Assembly: GCA_963576735.1 (NCBI GenBank)
Contig: OY755187.1
Coordinates: 13,888,001 to 13,952,000, forward strand
Length of the DNA: 64,000 bases
Origin: Bedellia somnulentella
Taxonomy: Eukaryota > Arthropoda > Insecta > Lepidoptera > Bedelliidae
Reading direction: 5' to 3'
In this document: in pieces, positions 1-11,800 of the stretch
Layout: every line of letters starts with the position of its first letter
How positions within the stretch are numbered: position 1 is the stretch's first letter
Program-made: the position numbers and the translations under genes
Notes under the pieces: generated by a model
Seen by the model: only the letters and a program-made list of their open reading frames with translations
Database searches by the model: none
What the model was told of the DNA's origin: nothing

Positions 1-392
1 ATCTATGTTCGTTAAAATCTGTCAAAATGCATTTTGAACTACCACCTAAACACTTTATTTAGGATAGGCTAGACCACATCAGCAAGGTCATGTTTGTGCC
101 GTGATTGTTATTTCTATGATTATAACATTATAACATTTCTATGGTCAGTCAGCATGTATATAAATAGAGAACGTCACTAAGACGCAATACAATCAACTGT
201 GATTTACAATGTAAGAGCGGGGGACGGTGGTCACAATTAGAAGAGGATTAAGTGACCACGATATAATCATTGTATAATGTATTTTTTCATTATAATGAAT
301 AAATAATAATTAAAAAAAAACACTAGCAAGTTAAAGTTACATAATCGGCATTGCAACGTAGTGCACCCATTAATCACAACATAAACAGAATA

Positions 393-396
<4 letters not shown>

Positions 397-448
<52 letters not shown>

Positions 449-494
449 TACCACACCTACCACAACTTTCTTTTATATATATATAAAAGAAAGT
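397..494. repeat. TA microsatellite and small palindrome
   Basis: About 48 bp of uninterrupted TA dinucleotides (397-444) are followed by a perfect AT-rich palindrome at about 467-495, with CTTTCTTTTATA arms around a TATATA centre. Both could form cruciforms and are prone to length change. Confidence 0.95.
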
Positions 495-599
495 AATAGT
501 AATAGTAAAGTAATAGTTACACTATTTATAACTCGAGAAAACATGAAGCGATCTAGCTCAATTTTTTTTGAGAGGTTGCTGTTTTTTTTGAGAGGTAGC

Positions 600-716
600 T
601 AAGCTAGAATCAGGAAAAGAACATAGGATATATATCATCACGCTAAATACCGTTGGGGGTAAGCATTAAAAAACAATTACACCATCCAACCGAAGCCGGG
701 GCGGACTATCTAGTTG
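600..716 (-). repeat. Dispersed repeat family J, copy 1
   Basis: Read on the minus strand it begins near CTAGATAGTCCGCCCCGGCT and runs through TTTAGCGTGATGATATATA. The same series of segments occurs on the + strand at about 62466-62570. Family unknown; the gcccggcttcg-like opening resembles widespread lepidopteran dispersed repeats. Confidence 0.6.
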
Positions 717-748
717 TGATCAAATCTATTTTATATTAGAATATTCGC

Positions 749-998
749 TGCTGTGTAGTGTCGGCTTAGAATAGCACTACCCCATTACTTCCGGTGGGTG
801 TACGTAAGAGGCGACTAAGGGTATTGAGGCTTTTTAAGGGATTTTTGGGTGATGCGGTTGGACACCCATCACCAACAACCTTTGTTTTACCATCTTTTCC
901 CCACGCAACTTCCAAAAGTGGCTGAGGATTTTCTAATAACTTGGCTCTGGCTACCCCTTCTAGGGATTTATAGCCGTGAGTATATGTATGTATGTAGG
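749..998 (+). mobile_element. Family A SINE-like element, full copy with 8-bp target duplication
   Basis: The copy starts at TGCTGTGTAGTGTCGG and ends with GCCGTGAGTATATG plus TATG repeats. It is flanked by direct repeats ATATTCGC (741-748 and 999-1006). Duplication length varies between copies (8, 10, 12, 13 and 16 bp), and the microsatellite tail always sits at the same end. Both traits indicate target-primed reverse transcription, not DNA transposition. Most copies share a fixed 5' end and a length near 250 bp, so I call it a SINE and not a truncated LINE. No clear pol III boxes are visible; GGTTGGAGACCC is at best a weak B box. Confidence 0.85.
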
Positions 999-1108
999 AT
1001 ATTCGCATCTCCCGTGACAGAAGCGAAAATTATTTTACCCAGCTTAATAGGTTTTAACGTCTCGCAGCAAATAAGACAATATCCAATAATACCCTAACCC
1101 TTACCCAG

Positions 1109-1246
1109 GTCTGCAGCAGAGAACCCCCTAGAGACAGTAGAAGCGGGTACCCTGCCGACCACCCTCCGCGCGTTGCTGCTGCCCCGGTGCTCCTTACGCA
1201 GTGTGCCTACCAGCGCGCTCGCTACCCTTGCACGGTTGCAGATATT
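1109..1246 (+). CDS. rk: Receptor exon: LRR segment (first visible)
   Basis: This 138-nt, phase 2/2 exon has acceptor AG at 1107-1108 and donor GTAAGT at 1247. It encodes about two leucine-rich repeats, including ENPLETVEAGTL and SALATLARLQIL, and one cysteine in LLLPRCSLRSVP. The last leucine codon is completed by the next exon, giving LQIL-DLSGNQL, the canonical LRR junction. It is much more GC-rich than the surrounding intron. An alternative acceptor lies 9 nt downstream (CTGCAG, 1117) but would put the junction out of the common phase. Earlier repeats and the N-terminal cap are not in the window. Confidence 0.88.
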
Positions 1247-1812
1247 GTAAGTAATCACTTGATAAGAGCATAGCAGGAAATATTGTAAAGTAGAAAATTA
1301 TTTGCTGTGACGTGCCAAGAATAGCATTAACTCATACATTGCCGAGGGTGGAGGGAGGAGGCATTGGTAAAGGGACCTTTCGAGTTATTGTCGGGCGATG
1401 TGGCCGCCCTATAACCAAGCCTCCTTTATTTTGCCATATTTTCTCCACTCAACTCTGAAAATGGCTGAGGGATTTATAATTCTGGAACTAAGGCTACCGC
1501 TTTTTGGGATTTATAACCGTGAGTATATATTTCTAAGAATCCTGAAATTATCGTTATTTATTTTGCTCTTCATTATCTTTAGGCAGTCTTGATTAACTGT
1601 TTCAAGCAGACTGCATAGGAAACTACATTCTTCTAACCGATCTAATCCGAGTGGTTAACTGTGCAGTAATCTATTGCAGTCCGTTTGTGAATCGTTAGCA
1701 AATTTATTAACATTAGTTTGAAATTATATATACAGTTATATTACAAATGAACAGTTTAGGTATGTACCTATCTACATAAAGCTGTAATATAATATGTAAC
1801 TTATCTTCACAG
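1247..1812 (+). other. Intron
   Basis: A 566-bp intron with GTAAGT donor and CACAG acceptor. It contains a divergent family A copy (about 1309-1532); nothing else is recognised. Confidence 0.85.
1309..1532 (+). mobile_element. Family A, divergent copy
   Basis: Family A segments are recognisable in order (AGAATAGCATTAAC, GGGCGATGTGG, AATGGCTGAGG, GGGATTTATAACCGTGAG) with many substitutions. An old insertion within a short intron between two coding exons. Confidence 0.7.
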
Positions 1813-1884
1813 AGACCTCTCCGGTAACCAGCTTTCCTCATTGACTGACAAAGACTTCCCACCGCTTCCCGCACTACATACACT
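1813..1884 (+). CDS. rk: Receptor exon: single LRR
   Basis: A 72-nt, phase 2/2 exon encoding one 24-residue repeat, DLSGNQLSSLTDKDF followed by PPLPALHTL. It matches the extracellular LRR pattern LxxLxLxxNxLxxL. Acceptor CACAG ends at 1812; donor GTAAGT starts at 1885. One repeat per exon with uniform phase is characteristic of LGR ectodomains. Confidence 0.93.
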
Positions 1885-2780
1885 GTAAGTAAACTAATAT
1901 ACGAGTATTTATATATATATTGAAATAAACAATTTTATACACATATTTACACACAAAAGGTCGTTATAAAGAAGAAATACAAATCTGAATAATAAATAAG
2001 CTCGTGTTAAATGTATAATTCAGAATGTCTCAGTGAGTTGTTTTGAGTAATTCAACTTAAAAAACTGTAGTTTGTGTTATTTCATTTTTTAAAATTTAGT
2101 TTATTATTTTTGTATTGTATAAAATAAATATATGCACAATACGCTTTTTGTATAAAATACTATACAAAATTTAATACGTTGTCGAAATTAGTTTGAAGGG
2201 GTGCAAAGATGTTACTTTAGATATTAATAGATAAATAAATGATTTGCAAAAAACATTTTAGTTTCATAGAACCTTTTAAACTAAGATAATTCTCTCTGAT
2301 TTCAATAAACTCAATAAATTTGTAAATAATTAAAACATAATATTTAAACCCACCCAATTGATAATATTCTGTTTCAAAACCAGATAACTACAAAAAAATA
2401 CCTACCATTATCCATTTTTATTTTACCAATATATTTACTAAACCATTTCTGTACAAGTGACGCCCACACGTCTCCCACAGAGCTCTATTCATATTCATTT
2501 GTTTATCAAAGCCACATCCTCGTTAAGAGGGATCCTACAAGTTTAATCCTACATTTAAATGCAGATAAGATCCTATTAAAAGCCTGCACGGTTGCGGGAT
2601 TGAATTCCCTAACGTATTACAAGTAGAGGTTTTACAGAAACATGGAAAATTTTAAGTGTTACTGTGTTTTACGATACGCAATCCATTTATTGGCATTGAT
2701 TATGGACAAGTTGTTTTTACAGCTTTTATTAACTCTTTATACAAATATAGTGATTTGATTATGAAAAAAGCAATCAACAT

Positions 2781-3052
2781 ATATACACACATGCACTCAC
2801 GGCCATAAATCCCAAAAAAGGGTAGCCATAGCCAGAGCTTCAGTGCTAGAAACCTCTCAGCCACGTTTGGAAGTTGATCGGGGACAATGGTAGAATATAA
2901 TATATAGAATGGTAGAAATAAAATATCGTTGGTGGTGGGTATCCAATCGCATCGCCCAAAAACCACTTATAAAGCCCCATACCTTTAGTCGCCTCTTACG
3001 AAACCCGTGGGTAGAACGGGGTAGTGACATTCTAAGCCGGCACTACACGACA
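2781..3052 (-). mobile_element. Family A copy
   Basis: Full-length on the minus strand, from a CATATATACACACATG tail to the GCCGGCACTACACGACA end. A 17-bp direct repeat, ATGAAAAAAGCAATCAA, lies at 2761-2777 and again at 3094-3110, 41 bp beyond the usual family end. Confidence 0.85.
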
Positions 3053-3298
3053 ATACGAATATAGTGATACGATTATACACAACGCTGAATAAAATGAAAA
3101 AAGCAATCAAATCGCATGAATATGCATCGTAGTGCGGCCTCACAGCTCACACATAACAAAAGAGACAATTTCATGTTTAAAATTCATAGAGAATAGGATA
3201 ACTTGGTTTACTACGTGACTACTTGTTTTATAAAATATTACACAGTTAGCCCACATATTACGGATTCACTTTTTCGTGATCGTATAAACTCAGAAAAC

Positions 3299-3393
3299 AA
3301 AGCTAGAAAGATTTGTCAGGATCGTACAAAGTGGCGATCGATAGTCTCTGCCTACCCCAATGCAATCTAATGGCGTGAGTATATGTATGTATA
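3299..3393 (+). mobile_element. Family B (RTE-like LINE) 3' end
   Basis: A 95-bp, 5'-truncated fragment: AAGATTTGTCAGGATCGTAC, the GCGATCGATAGTCTCTGCC block, and the TATGTATG tail. Its final TGGCGTGAGTATATGTATG is almost the same as the end of family A. Confidence 0.85.
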
Positions 3394-4941
3394 AGCATTC
3401 GTACTATGACTTCATTCACTTTTAACTATTTTGAATACTATTAATAGGTACAAAGATGTTTTTAAGTTACAAATTTTTTGTTGGTTGCTCTACATCGTTT
3501 GAGACTAAAAGTAAATTAATTAAGTTTAAATTAAAGAAGAAACCGAAAAACGGAATCGTTTTTTGTTGGGTTACAAATTGCGTTATCATTTAAGGTCGAG
3601 ATTTTTCGCCGACCCAACCAAGGGAGTCTTCTAAATTATTTGTAAGCCATTTTAACTTGTACTAGTATAAAACTGTTCGTTCTCCAAAGTTGCGCATATC
3701 CTAGTAGACATTTTAATTCATTATCCTGACCTTTTCCCTACGTATGTTTAGGATCAAAGAGAAGTGTATAAGTTACAGCGTGGGTGTGTTCGAAATATAG
3801 GCCACAGCACACCCACGCCTTTCATTCATGTTTCGCTCATCCGCCGCTCAATGGATTCACAAATCTAAACTTTACAATCACCTGTCTCCCCGCGAGGGGG
3901 CGCGGCTCGCGGGGCATTGACCTACCTTTCAGATGAAACTTTATATTACCGCGGAATATAGGTTAAAGCTTGGTTTGGTGACATCTAATATTAATCTGTG
4001 AGACCTTATTTTCAGACTGAAAATTTAGGGTTTAGGTAAATTATACTGACTCTACAGAATTCAAATTATATTGACTTCACATGGATGTTCATAGTTTCTT
4101 TGAAAGAGATCGCCTCTTTTTAAGTTTTCGCATTTAACTTCATTGTATAACATATTTTTTATACCGCATCAATCATATTTTTTTATTTATAAGATTTGTT
4201 TGTACTAGATTGATAAATTCTTGACTTTTTTAATAAAGGGGTAGTCATATAGACTCACAAGGATATATAATTGAAAGTAGATAGGTATAATAATAAGTAG
4301 ATTTGATATAACACAAACTTTTAGCACCGGAGAGATTAAGGTGATTCTGTCGTAATACGTCACTTTATAAGTCAATGGTCTGTTCAGAAATCAGATTCTT
4401 GTTACAAATATATCTATTAAATTGAATTTCTACCTCAAATTGAGAAGTTGCGGTTAACTTTATGTCACTTTAAACGCCTTAAGTTAGCCTCATTTCTCGG
4501 CGTATAAAACCAATAAACTTTTCAAAGTCGTTGATTGCAGATGAATCGAGATTAATTTATACGAGCCCTTACTAACTTTCCCCATTCAATAAGAAAATGG
4601 GGACTTATTGAGTTAGGAGTGATCACGAGGAAAAGGGTAAAAAATTTTGGAGGTCAAACCTAACTTGGTTAGGATTACATTTAATGAATTTATGTAAGAA
4701 AATCTTCCCTTTTAACTCCTGGTTAACTATAGAATAAAGAAGAAAAATCATTTATTTGGTAATCAATAAAAATACACCAAAACAAAAGTAATGCACAGCT
4801 AGATTTTCATGCTACTAAAAAGGTTCTGCCTCAGCATAATGTACGACATGGAGCTATATCGTACGCTGGTTTTCAGGCAACACCCTAGAAACGTAAAAAT
4901 TAAGACCTTATATCTAACGTTATATGAGAAAATGAAAAATA

Positions 4942-5070
4942 TGTCCATGCAAAACGTGGGTACTCTGAACGCCGGGTGACAATGTCACGTGATGTTCAGA
5001 AGTATTAGTACCTCTGCCAACCCCTTCGGGGATATTCGGCGTGAACGTTTATGTTATGTTATGTTATGTT
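4942..5070 (+). mobile_element. Family C SINE, 3' part
   Basis: Only the 3' third is present: the CACGTGATGTTCAGAAG block, CCAACCCCTTCGGGGATATT and a TATGTTATGTT tail. The tRNA-like head is absent, so the copy is 5'-truncated. Confidence 0.85.
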
Positions 5071-5933
5071 TATTTCTAAACACAAGTTTATCTACAAGTT
5101 ATACCTGACATACTACTTAATCCTGCTCGCCTCACAAAATAATCTGCGTACATATTTAATATGAAAGATTAGTTACATAACTTTTATGGACACTATTAAC
5201 AAGTTATAATTAAGTTAGTCTAAGTAATATTGCGTAACTAACTGCCAGATGTACCAGGCTCTCATAGTAATCTAAGAGCTCCAGTGCCACACGAAGGTGA
5301 CCAAGTACACGCACACATACACACGCACACACGCGTGACGCGTACAACCTCGAGTCTACCAAATAGTTACATGTAAAAGTTGTTATCCACTTCTAACCAG
5401 ATAAAGCTATTGTTTCCCGCTAAAATGTAGCCCCGAGAGATTTTATTAGATCGCTCGACTCAGGGGTCGAGTGTGGAGTTCCCAGATTGTGGACGACCTC
5501 TGTCACTCTCGATATACAATAATTGATGTTGTGCAGAGATTGCCTCTTTGTTTTCTCGTGTATTGAATTTATCAGATCAATTGAACATGTATAGGAATAT
5601 ACTGTGTTAAACACATTTTTTTTTTATCAGTAGTTACTTTTACCTTCTTTCCAGCTCTGAATCTCTGTCTACCCCTTTTTGGGATGATCGTGATCTGGAA
5701 AATATATTTCTACTTATGACGCTTTTAGTTGGACTGCCAAATTCTCTTGTAATAAAAATTGTGCAAAATAAGTATTTTTCTACTCTATTTGACTACCGGC
5801 CAAGTACTTTGTTGGTTCCAGTAAATGTCATTATATATTTAGAAGCTTAGCTGAGACTGTAAAAGTTAAATAATATAACTGAAAAAATATTGAACGAATG
5901 TTTTAAGCATCTTATGTAAGAATTTATTTATTA

Positions 5934-6144
5934 TACATACGTTTACTCACGGCTATAAATCCCTAAAAGGGGTAGCTAAGGACGCTTCAATTCTTCAACC
6001 ACTTTTGGAAGTTAAGTGCGGAAAATATTGTAAAATAAATGATTTTGGTGGTGGTTCTCTAACCGTATCGCCCAAAAATCACTTAAAACGTTACGACCAC
6101 CCATGGGAAGAAATGGTGTTGTGCTATTCTAAGTCTACACAGCA
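5934..6144 (-). mobile_element. Family A copy, diverged
   Basis: Minus-strand copy from ATACATACGTTTACTCACGG to TCTACACAGCA, with internal deletions. Confidence 0.8.
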
Positions 6145-6309
6145 ATGTTTATACTTATGCAGCTTTTAGTGAGACTGCCAAATTGTTCTCTTGTAATAAA
6201 AAAATATGAAAAATAAGTATTTTTTACTCTATTGGACTACCGGCCAAGTACTTCGTTGGTTTAATAATATTACTCAAAAACTATTTATTATGTAAGTTTT
6301 TTTAAGCAA

Positions 6310-6558
6310 ACATACATACATATACTCATGGCTATAATTCCCTAGAAGGGGTAGCCAGAGCTAAGGAATTAGAAAGTCCTCAGCCACTTTTGGAAAGTTG
6401 TGTGATGTTGAAAGATGGTAAAATAAAGGTTGTTGGTGATGGGTTTCCAACCGCATCGCCCAAAAATCCCTTAAAAGCCCCAATACCGTTAGTCGCCTCT
6501 TACGTACACCCACCGGAAGAAATGGGGTAGTGCTATTCTAAGCCGACGCTACACAGCA
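6310..6558 (-). mobile_element. Family A copy
   Basis: Full-length minus-strand copy from CATACATACATATACTCATG to CGCTACACAGCA, close to the family consensus. Confidence 0.88.
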
Positions 6559-6607
6559 GACAACAATATTATAGTGTAGGGGATAGTGTAAAATTACTTG
6601 GAAAAAG

Positions 6608-6750
6608 CTGTCGTCCGAAGTATGAAGAATTAAAGAGCATGTATGAGAAGATTAATGGATATAAAAGAAGCTAGAGCGAGGTTTGTCAGGATCGTACAAC
6701 ATTACGATCGATAGTCTCTGCCAGCCTCTGTTTATGAGTATATGTATTTT
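6608..6750 (+). mobile_element. Family B 3' end
   Basis: A truncated copy coding for remnants of RSMKN..MYEKI and a CQDRT-like motif, followed by the CGATCGATAGTCTCTGCC block. The tail hairpin is degraded. Confidence 0.75.
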
Positions 6751-6997
6751 CATGCCTGCTGCATTCATGCCATTAGTTCATATAAGTACATGTATGTACT
6801 TATAAAAAGATCTTACACTCAGATGTCAAAAAGAATTAGTTTTAAAAGCACTGTCGGTTGACCTTACGATCAAGTATTTGACCATGTACTCGAGATGTGA
6901 GCTTACTTACGACACTCGTGATACATGTACAAGTGTGTATGTGAACTTAATATAGTAATGTGTCTACTTGCTAGTTTGTCTTACAAATGTTTAAAAA

Positions 6998-7365
6998 CAT
7001 AACATAACATAAACGTTCATGCCGAATATCCCCGAAGGGGTTGGCAGAGGTACTAATACCTCTGAACATCACGTAACTTTGTCACCTGGTGTTCAGAGTA
7101 CCCACGTTTTGCATGGACAGTGTACTCACGTGATAGGGGGCAGGCCTATCGCCGTTTTGTACGAATATACTGTCACAGGACTAAGTACAAATCGGCCATG
7201 TGGGTTTCCTCACGATGTTTTCCCTCACCGTTAACAACCATGATAAATTAACCACACGTATGTCTTTAGAAAAGACAAAATGGTGTAGGCCCGACCCGGG
7301 ATTTGAACACTAGTCGCTTGCACGTTAACCGGTGTTCTACCCATTGAGCTATCACGTCGTTTAAA
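6998..7365 (-). mobile_element. Family C tRNA-derived SINE, full copy
   Basis: A full 368-bp copy on the minus strand. The head (right side) reads GTGATAGCTCAATGGGTAGA (A-box region) then GTTCAAATCCCGGGTCGGG (B box), typical of a tRNA-derived pol III promoter. The 3' end is the CCCCTTCGGGGATATTCGGC module with a TATGTTATG tail. Flanked by a 13-bp direct repeat AAATGTTTAAAAA (6985-6997, 7366-7378). Confidence 0.92.
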
Positions 7366-7682
7366 AAATGTTTAAAAAATGCTTTTGTAAAGCGAATAGT
7401 ATATAAAAATATTTTAAGGCATGTTTTCATCAACAAAATCTACTTTTGAGTGACACTCAGCTGACTCTCTTTTGACCAAATTTAAGTATAGCCTATGGCA
7501 TTACTGCAACTGAAATAAATGTAACCATACATATGATGTTGAAAGTCGTCTAGTGGTTTGGCTTGAAGGGGGGCCAAAAATTACCATAAAAACACTTGAA
7601 AAACATTATCCTTCCCTTCTTCGGCAGTCGGGTAATATAACTTAACATACTCGAATACTATCAATTCCCACGTTGTACACTG

Positions 7683-7795
7683 TTATTGCTAAAAGTCACG
7701 GAAAGCCGATGGATGAGGGCAGTACAGGACCGGTCGTTGTGGAGGTCTTTGGAGGAGACAGATGTCCAGCAGTGGACGGCTGATGATGATGAAGA
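7683..7795 (+). mobile_element. LINE ORF2 C-terminal remnant (family H)
   Basis: One frame reads RWMRAVQDRSLWRSLEE then VQQWTADDD, the typical C-terminal end of a lepidopteran LINE polyprotein. A second remnant lies at 62085-62160 on the minus strand. Confidence 0.65.
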
Positions 7796-8002
7796 TAATT
7801 CTGACAATCACTCTGTATTGACAGTTTTAATACTTGACAGTTTCTCTTTCTATACAAACGAGGTTTACCAAAACTGGATATCAATGCGATTTGAACTTCA
7901 TTATAGAGTTAGATAGACCTTTATAAATAGAAATCAAGATTTGTTAGAGGTACATAACTTACCTCAAGTTTACGCAAAAACATATAGTAGTTTCTTTCTA
8001 TC

Positions 8003-8420
8003 TAGAATAGAATAGAATAGCTCTTTATTGCACATCAAACACAAATTTACAAAAATAATAATATGATCTAACAGTTTATAGTGAGTCGGTCTTATCGGTT
8101 TGGAAGGTGAGACCGATAAATTAATTATTTGGGTAGATGCACAAAACAAGGCAAAAAAAACATAATAATCTATTAAGCTTACTTAAAACTAACTTATTTA
8201 ATTTCAATAACAATATAAATATTAATCATACAAAACAATATAGATATTAAATAATACAATATCTAGATTAGTATTTCAGAATTCAAAACTGAAAATATGT
8301 GCATTTCTTACGGCACAGCTTGGATAGCTTACTTTATTGTGAGAGCTCTGGCTAATAAAGCTATAAACGATCCGTATAGCCTGAGGAGATAATTCGGTAG
8401 CAATAACATTTACATGTTTA
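8003..8420 (-). mobile_element. Probable LINE 3' fragment, minus strand
   Basis: It starts with TAGAATAGAATAGCTCTTTA and TTGCACATCAAACAC, a reversed LINE 3' end also seen at 41897-42011. On the minus strand the part near 8290-8400 (GCTATACGGATCGTTTATAG) looks like further 3' sequence of the same type. No intact reading frame. Confidence 0.5.
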
Positions 8421-8986
8421 CAGACAGTGCCAATGTCAACCCCTTAAAAACAAATAAAAACTCGATCCCCCGTGACGTCACAGACGAGTTTCAGCTGAAG
8501 GTTTTTGACCCTTTTTCAGCGAATACTCTCCAAGCTAATATCGACCCGAACATGAGTACCATAGGGTTGAAATTTGTGTCGGGTAGTGTAATTGATGTAG
8601 TGTGTATTCGAGTGTGAAGATGTCCTCAGTGTCAGTGTATTGCTATCTCCCTCCCCCCACCCTGCTGCCACGTCAGGATAATCGGGACATACATCACACG
8701 CTCTGAAAGGGGATGTCTTCAGCGGACCGCTACTTTGTAGAAAAAACACATCTTTTAAAAAAAGATCATTTGTGAATTTTGCTGGTTTATTTCTTTTAGA
8801 TGAGTTTGACTTTCAGCACTGATTTAGACTGCGAATCAAGAGCAGCCTGTAGAGAAATGACTTTCAATTTATTAACTTTCAAAACTTTTTACTTTACCGT
8901 TACCTGTACAAAATGTTTCAGTACCGTAATAATTAATGATTACGGATCAACAAAACCAAATGAAATAAAATCTTGATACGAGTATA

Positions 8987-9142
8987 CATACATACATACA
9001 CACATACATATACTCACGGCTATATTTCCCTAGAAGGGGTAACCAGAGCTAAGGAATTATAAATTGGGGAAAAGATGGTAAAAATAAAGGTTTTTGGGGA
9101 TGGGTTTCCAACCACATCGCCCAAAAATTCAATAACTAGGTT
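8987..9142 (-). mobile_element. Family A copy with internal deletion
   Basis: Tail and first half (TATACTCACGGCTATATTTC...) are followed, after a deletion, by GATGGGTTTCCAACCACATC and CCAAAAATTCAATAA. The 5' end is lost. Confidence 0.8.
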
Positions 9143-9419
9143 GGCATGGGACCGCCGGATGCCAATAAAAGGAGCGAAGCTAGCAATTGCCTAATTCTCA
9201 GGTATTACTTATCGTTGAACGATTTATTCTACAAATATCTCAACACGCGTTGCTATGCAATTTGTTATGATTCTCTGAATATTCTTGTTGGTTTACCTAA
9301 ACGCTTGATTGATTCTACTCAAAACTGCAATGTAGTTATAGTCCTGATTTTTGAAAACTTAAATTGTTTACAATTTTTATTGTTTAAAAAAACATATCTA
9401 AACAGCTAAATACCTATTT

Positions 9420-10440
9420 TCTTTGAAAAAAAAATGTTAAAAATTTTTTGGGAAAAATGTTCTAGAACTCGAGTATTAGCGTTCAAAAGTTCGAAAAATT
9501 ACCAACTGTTAAGGCCTATCGAACAATAAGGGGTATCCTAGCGTATGGCTGAATACCGACATACATACTAAATTTGCCATCGTTACGAAGAGCCCTTCGC
9601 TGCATCCACTTGCCAGAATTGTGACAATATTTACCAAATGCAAAGAGAAACAACAAACAAATACACGAGCAATTACAGATTTTATGAAATACTTCGACTA
9701 CTTCAATACGATTTTCGGCATAATGAGTACAATCAGAACAAAATAATACAAATAGAGACGCTGAAACTGTTATTACTGACTGGAATAGATAAAAGTCATG
9801 AATTCGAACAAACGTGTTCTAGGTTCCTGCTTGCGTAATTGCTAGGCTTATTGTAGTTTGGAAGTCTGCACTACAATTTAGTGATGCACTACAGCGGATA
9901 CAAAAGTGGCAAAAACAATATTATCGAGGAACGTCAACGACTGAAGTATATAGTATCTATAACGTTAAGGAGTATGGTAGACTCAATCGAAACCTCCTTG
10001 TCCTTTGCGAAACGATTGAATAACATTATGAAACGGAACGTTTATGTCATCGGGTGACAGTCAATATGGCGACTAAGATTTGTTTGTCAGCAATCAGCAC
10101 CATTAAAATTTAGCAAAATACTCGACAATCCGAATTTTGCGGATAGATGTTGTCGACTCAAAATCTTTATTTTTTTATGTATTATTATTCAGGTAAGGTG
10201 TCGATCGAGTCTACCGTACCCCGTGACGAAATTATTAATATAGATTCAATTTTCACGCGCTGGCATTGTTTACGTAATTTTTCCATATACTAACATTATA
10301 ATTTAATGGTGATTATTCCTCCGATTTTTATCAAAATTGACATAAACCATCTAGACATAGTCCTTGACAACCATGCAAAATTTCAGGGTTCTGAGTTGAG
10401 CCGTTTGGGAGGAGTACGATCACAACGAAATGCAAAAGTC
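9420..10440. other. Stretch without recognised features
   Basis: AT-rich intron sequence. A possible degenerate coding stretch near 9590-10020 (fragments such as TIFTKCKEKQQ in broken frames) could be an old transposase, but I cannot assign it to a family. Confidence 0.3.
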
Positions 10441-10454
10441 GGGGGTAAATGGAG

Positions 10455-10549
10455 CTTCGCTCCAAAAAGCCCCAATACCCTTAGTCGCCTCTTACGACAC
10501 CCATCGGTAGAAAGGGGTAGCGACATTCTAAGCCGGCACTACACGGCAA
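10455..10549 (-). mobile_element. Family A, 5' part only
   Basis: Only the part nearest the element's 5' end remains (AGTCGCCTCTTACGACACCC to CCGGCACTACACGGCA), on the minus strand. Confidence 0.75.
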
Positions 10550-10674
10550 CGATACGAGTATTTTCTCTCTAAATTCATTACAATTTTAGATTCTAAAACT
10601 TACACAGATGTACGTTAGCTGTTACTTTGTACACTATTTAATTATTATATGACCGCACTTCCAGATGTATGAAA

Positions 10675-10780
10675 CTCAAACTCAAACGTTCACGCCGTAT
10701 ATCCCGGAAGTGGCTGGCAGAATGCCTATGAACATCACGTGACATTGTCACCTGGAGTTCACAGTACCCACGTTATGTAG
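10675..10780 (-). mobile_element. Family C SINE, 3' part
   Basis: Minus-strand fragment with an AAACTCAAACTCAAACG tail, a tail type different from the TATGTT repeats of other copies, and the CACGTGACATTGTCACCTG block. Confidence 0.8.
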
Positions 10781-11271
10781 CAAGCAAACCTCTCGACATT
10801 CTTCGTCATTCGTCAATATTTTAATACTAGCACAAGCGTCATTTTATCGTTACTCTGTCAGTTGTTTATAACTCTTGAATTGATGAACTTAAATATCTCA
10901 AAGACATAAAATGCAGACAACATTAAGCAGTACGTGCACGTTAGACAATCCATTTACGATCACTTCACTCTTTCTCACGTTTTCTACCGAAGTAACTTTC
11001 ATTGCAAATGTACCTTTTAATTTAGATTTAAGATCTGCAAGGGAGGATAAATTATAATGTAGGATTTTGTTTATGAGGGGCACAAATGTAGCAGTACAAA
11101 AATCTTATTTTATTTTCTTATAGAATACCCTTTAAACCCAGATTCATAGATGGATCGATTTAAGAATTATTGTTTTTAGAATTAAATGATTCTTATTTGA
11201 GTACAACAAAACTTGAAAAAAAATTACATATTAATTTATTTCGTTTAAAAAAATTACAGTTTATTCACTTA

Positions 11272-11410
11272 CGCCCGATTTCTGAATTGAGTATTCCAGC
11301 TGAGAACAACTTAAGTATCGTTCTGTCACATTGAAATCTTAACAAATGAATGAGACAAAACGATACTTAAGTCGTTCTCAGCTTGAATACTCAATTCAGA
11401 AATCGGGCGT
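11272..11410. mobile_element. Family E MITE, copy 1
   Basis: A foldback element of about 140 bp. Its arms CGCCCGATTTCTGAATTGAG and its reverse complement extend over roughly 55 bp each, leaving a short centre. Flanked by TTA on both sides. A 3-bp TWA duplication fits the PIF/Harbinger superfamily (inference). No coding capacity, so presumably moved by a transposase encoded elsewhere. Confidence 0.9.
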
Positions 11411-11637
11411 TAATGTCCCTTAAAAACAATATTTTTAATCTTGAATTTTAAAAAAGGGGTTTTCTAGGAATTTGATAGCTCAGTTGGAACACAAATGTTT
11501 CGACATGCTGGTAAATTGAATGCAAGTTGTGATTCGGGACTACATCAATGTATTTTTTCCTGATATTTATGTGTGGTAAATTTATCAAACTGTCAAAGAA
11601 GACACTATGAGAAAATCACATGGCATGGCACATCACA

Positions 11638-11752
11638 CATGCCTGTCCCCCTTCACGCGAAACCAATGTCCAGGCAAAAGGTTATAAAATAACACGAGAA
11701 GTTCAGAAGTAATGGTACCTATACCCCTCTTCGGAGATTAATGGCGTGAACG
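11638..11752 (+). mobile_element. Family C SINE, degenerate fragment
   Basis: Weak but ordered matches: GCCTGTCCCCCTTCACG, GAAGTTCAGAAGTAATGG, CCCCTCTTCGGAGATTAATG and GCGTGAACG. Confidence 0.6.
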
Positions 11753-11800
11753 AAGATTTGAGTCGAACGTAATCAAGAATCAAATATGAGAACATTCTAA

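Larger units (their letters stand above)
1..1108 (+). other. Upstream intron of the receptor gene (partial)
   Basis: The first visible exon starts with a phase-2 acceptor, so this stretch should be intronic. It is AT-rich, with a TA microsatellite, a family J repeat and one family A SINE-like copy. I see no coding signal outside these. Confidence 0.6.

Noticed and set aside
351..602. 83-codon frame with a YIYIYI run
   Set aside because: It is translation of the TA microsatellite.
8465..8485. Perfect CRE-like TGACGTCA as a regulatory site
   Set aside because: A single 8-bp match in a 22-kb intron is expected by chance and nothing nearby supports a promoter or enhancer.
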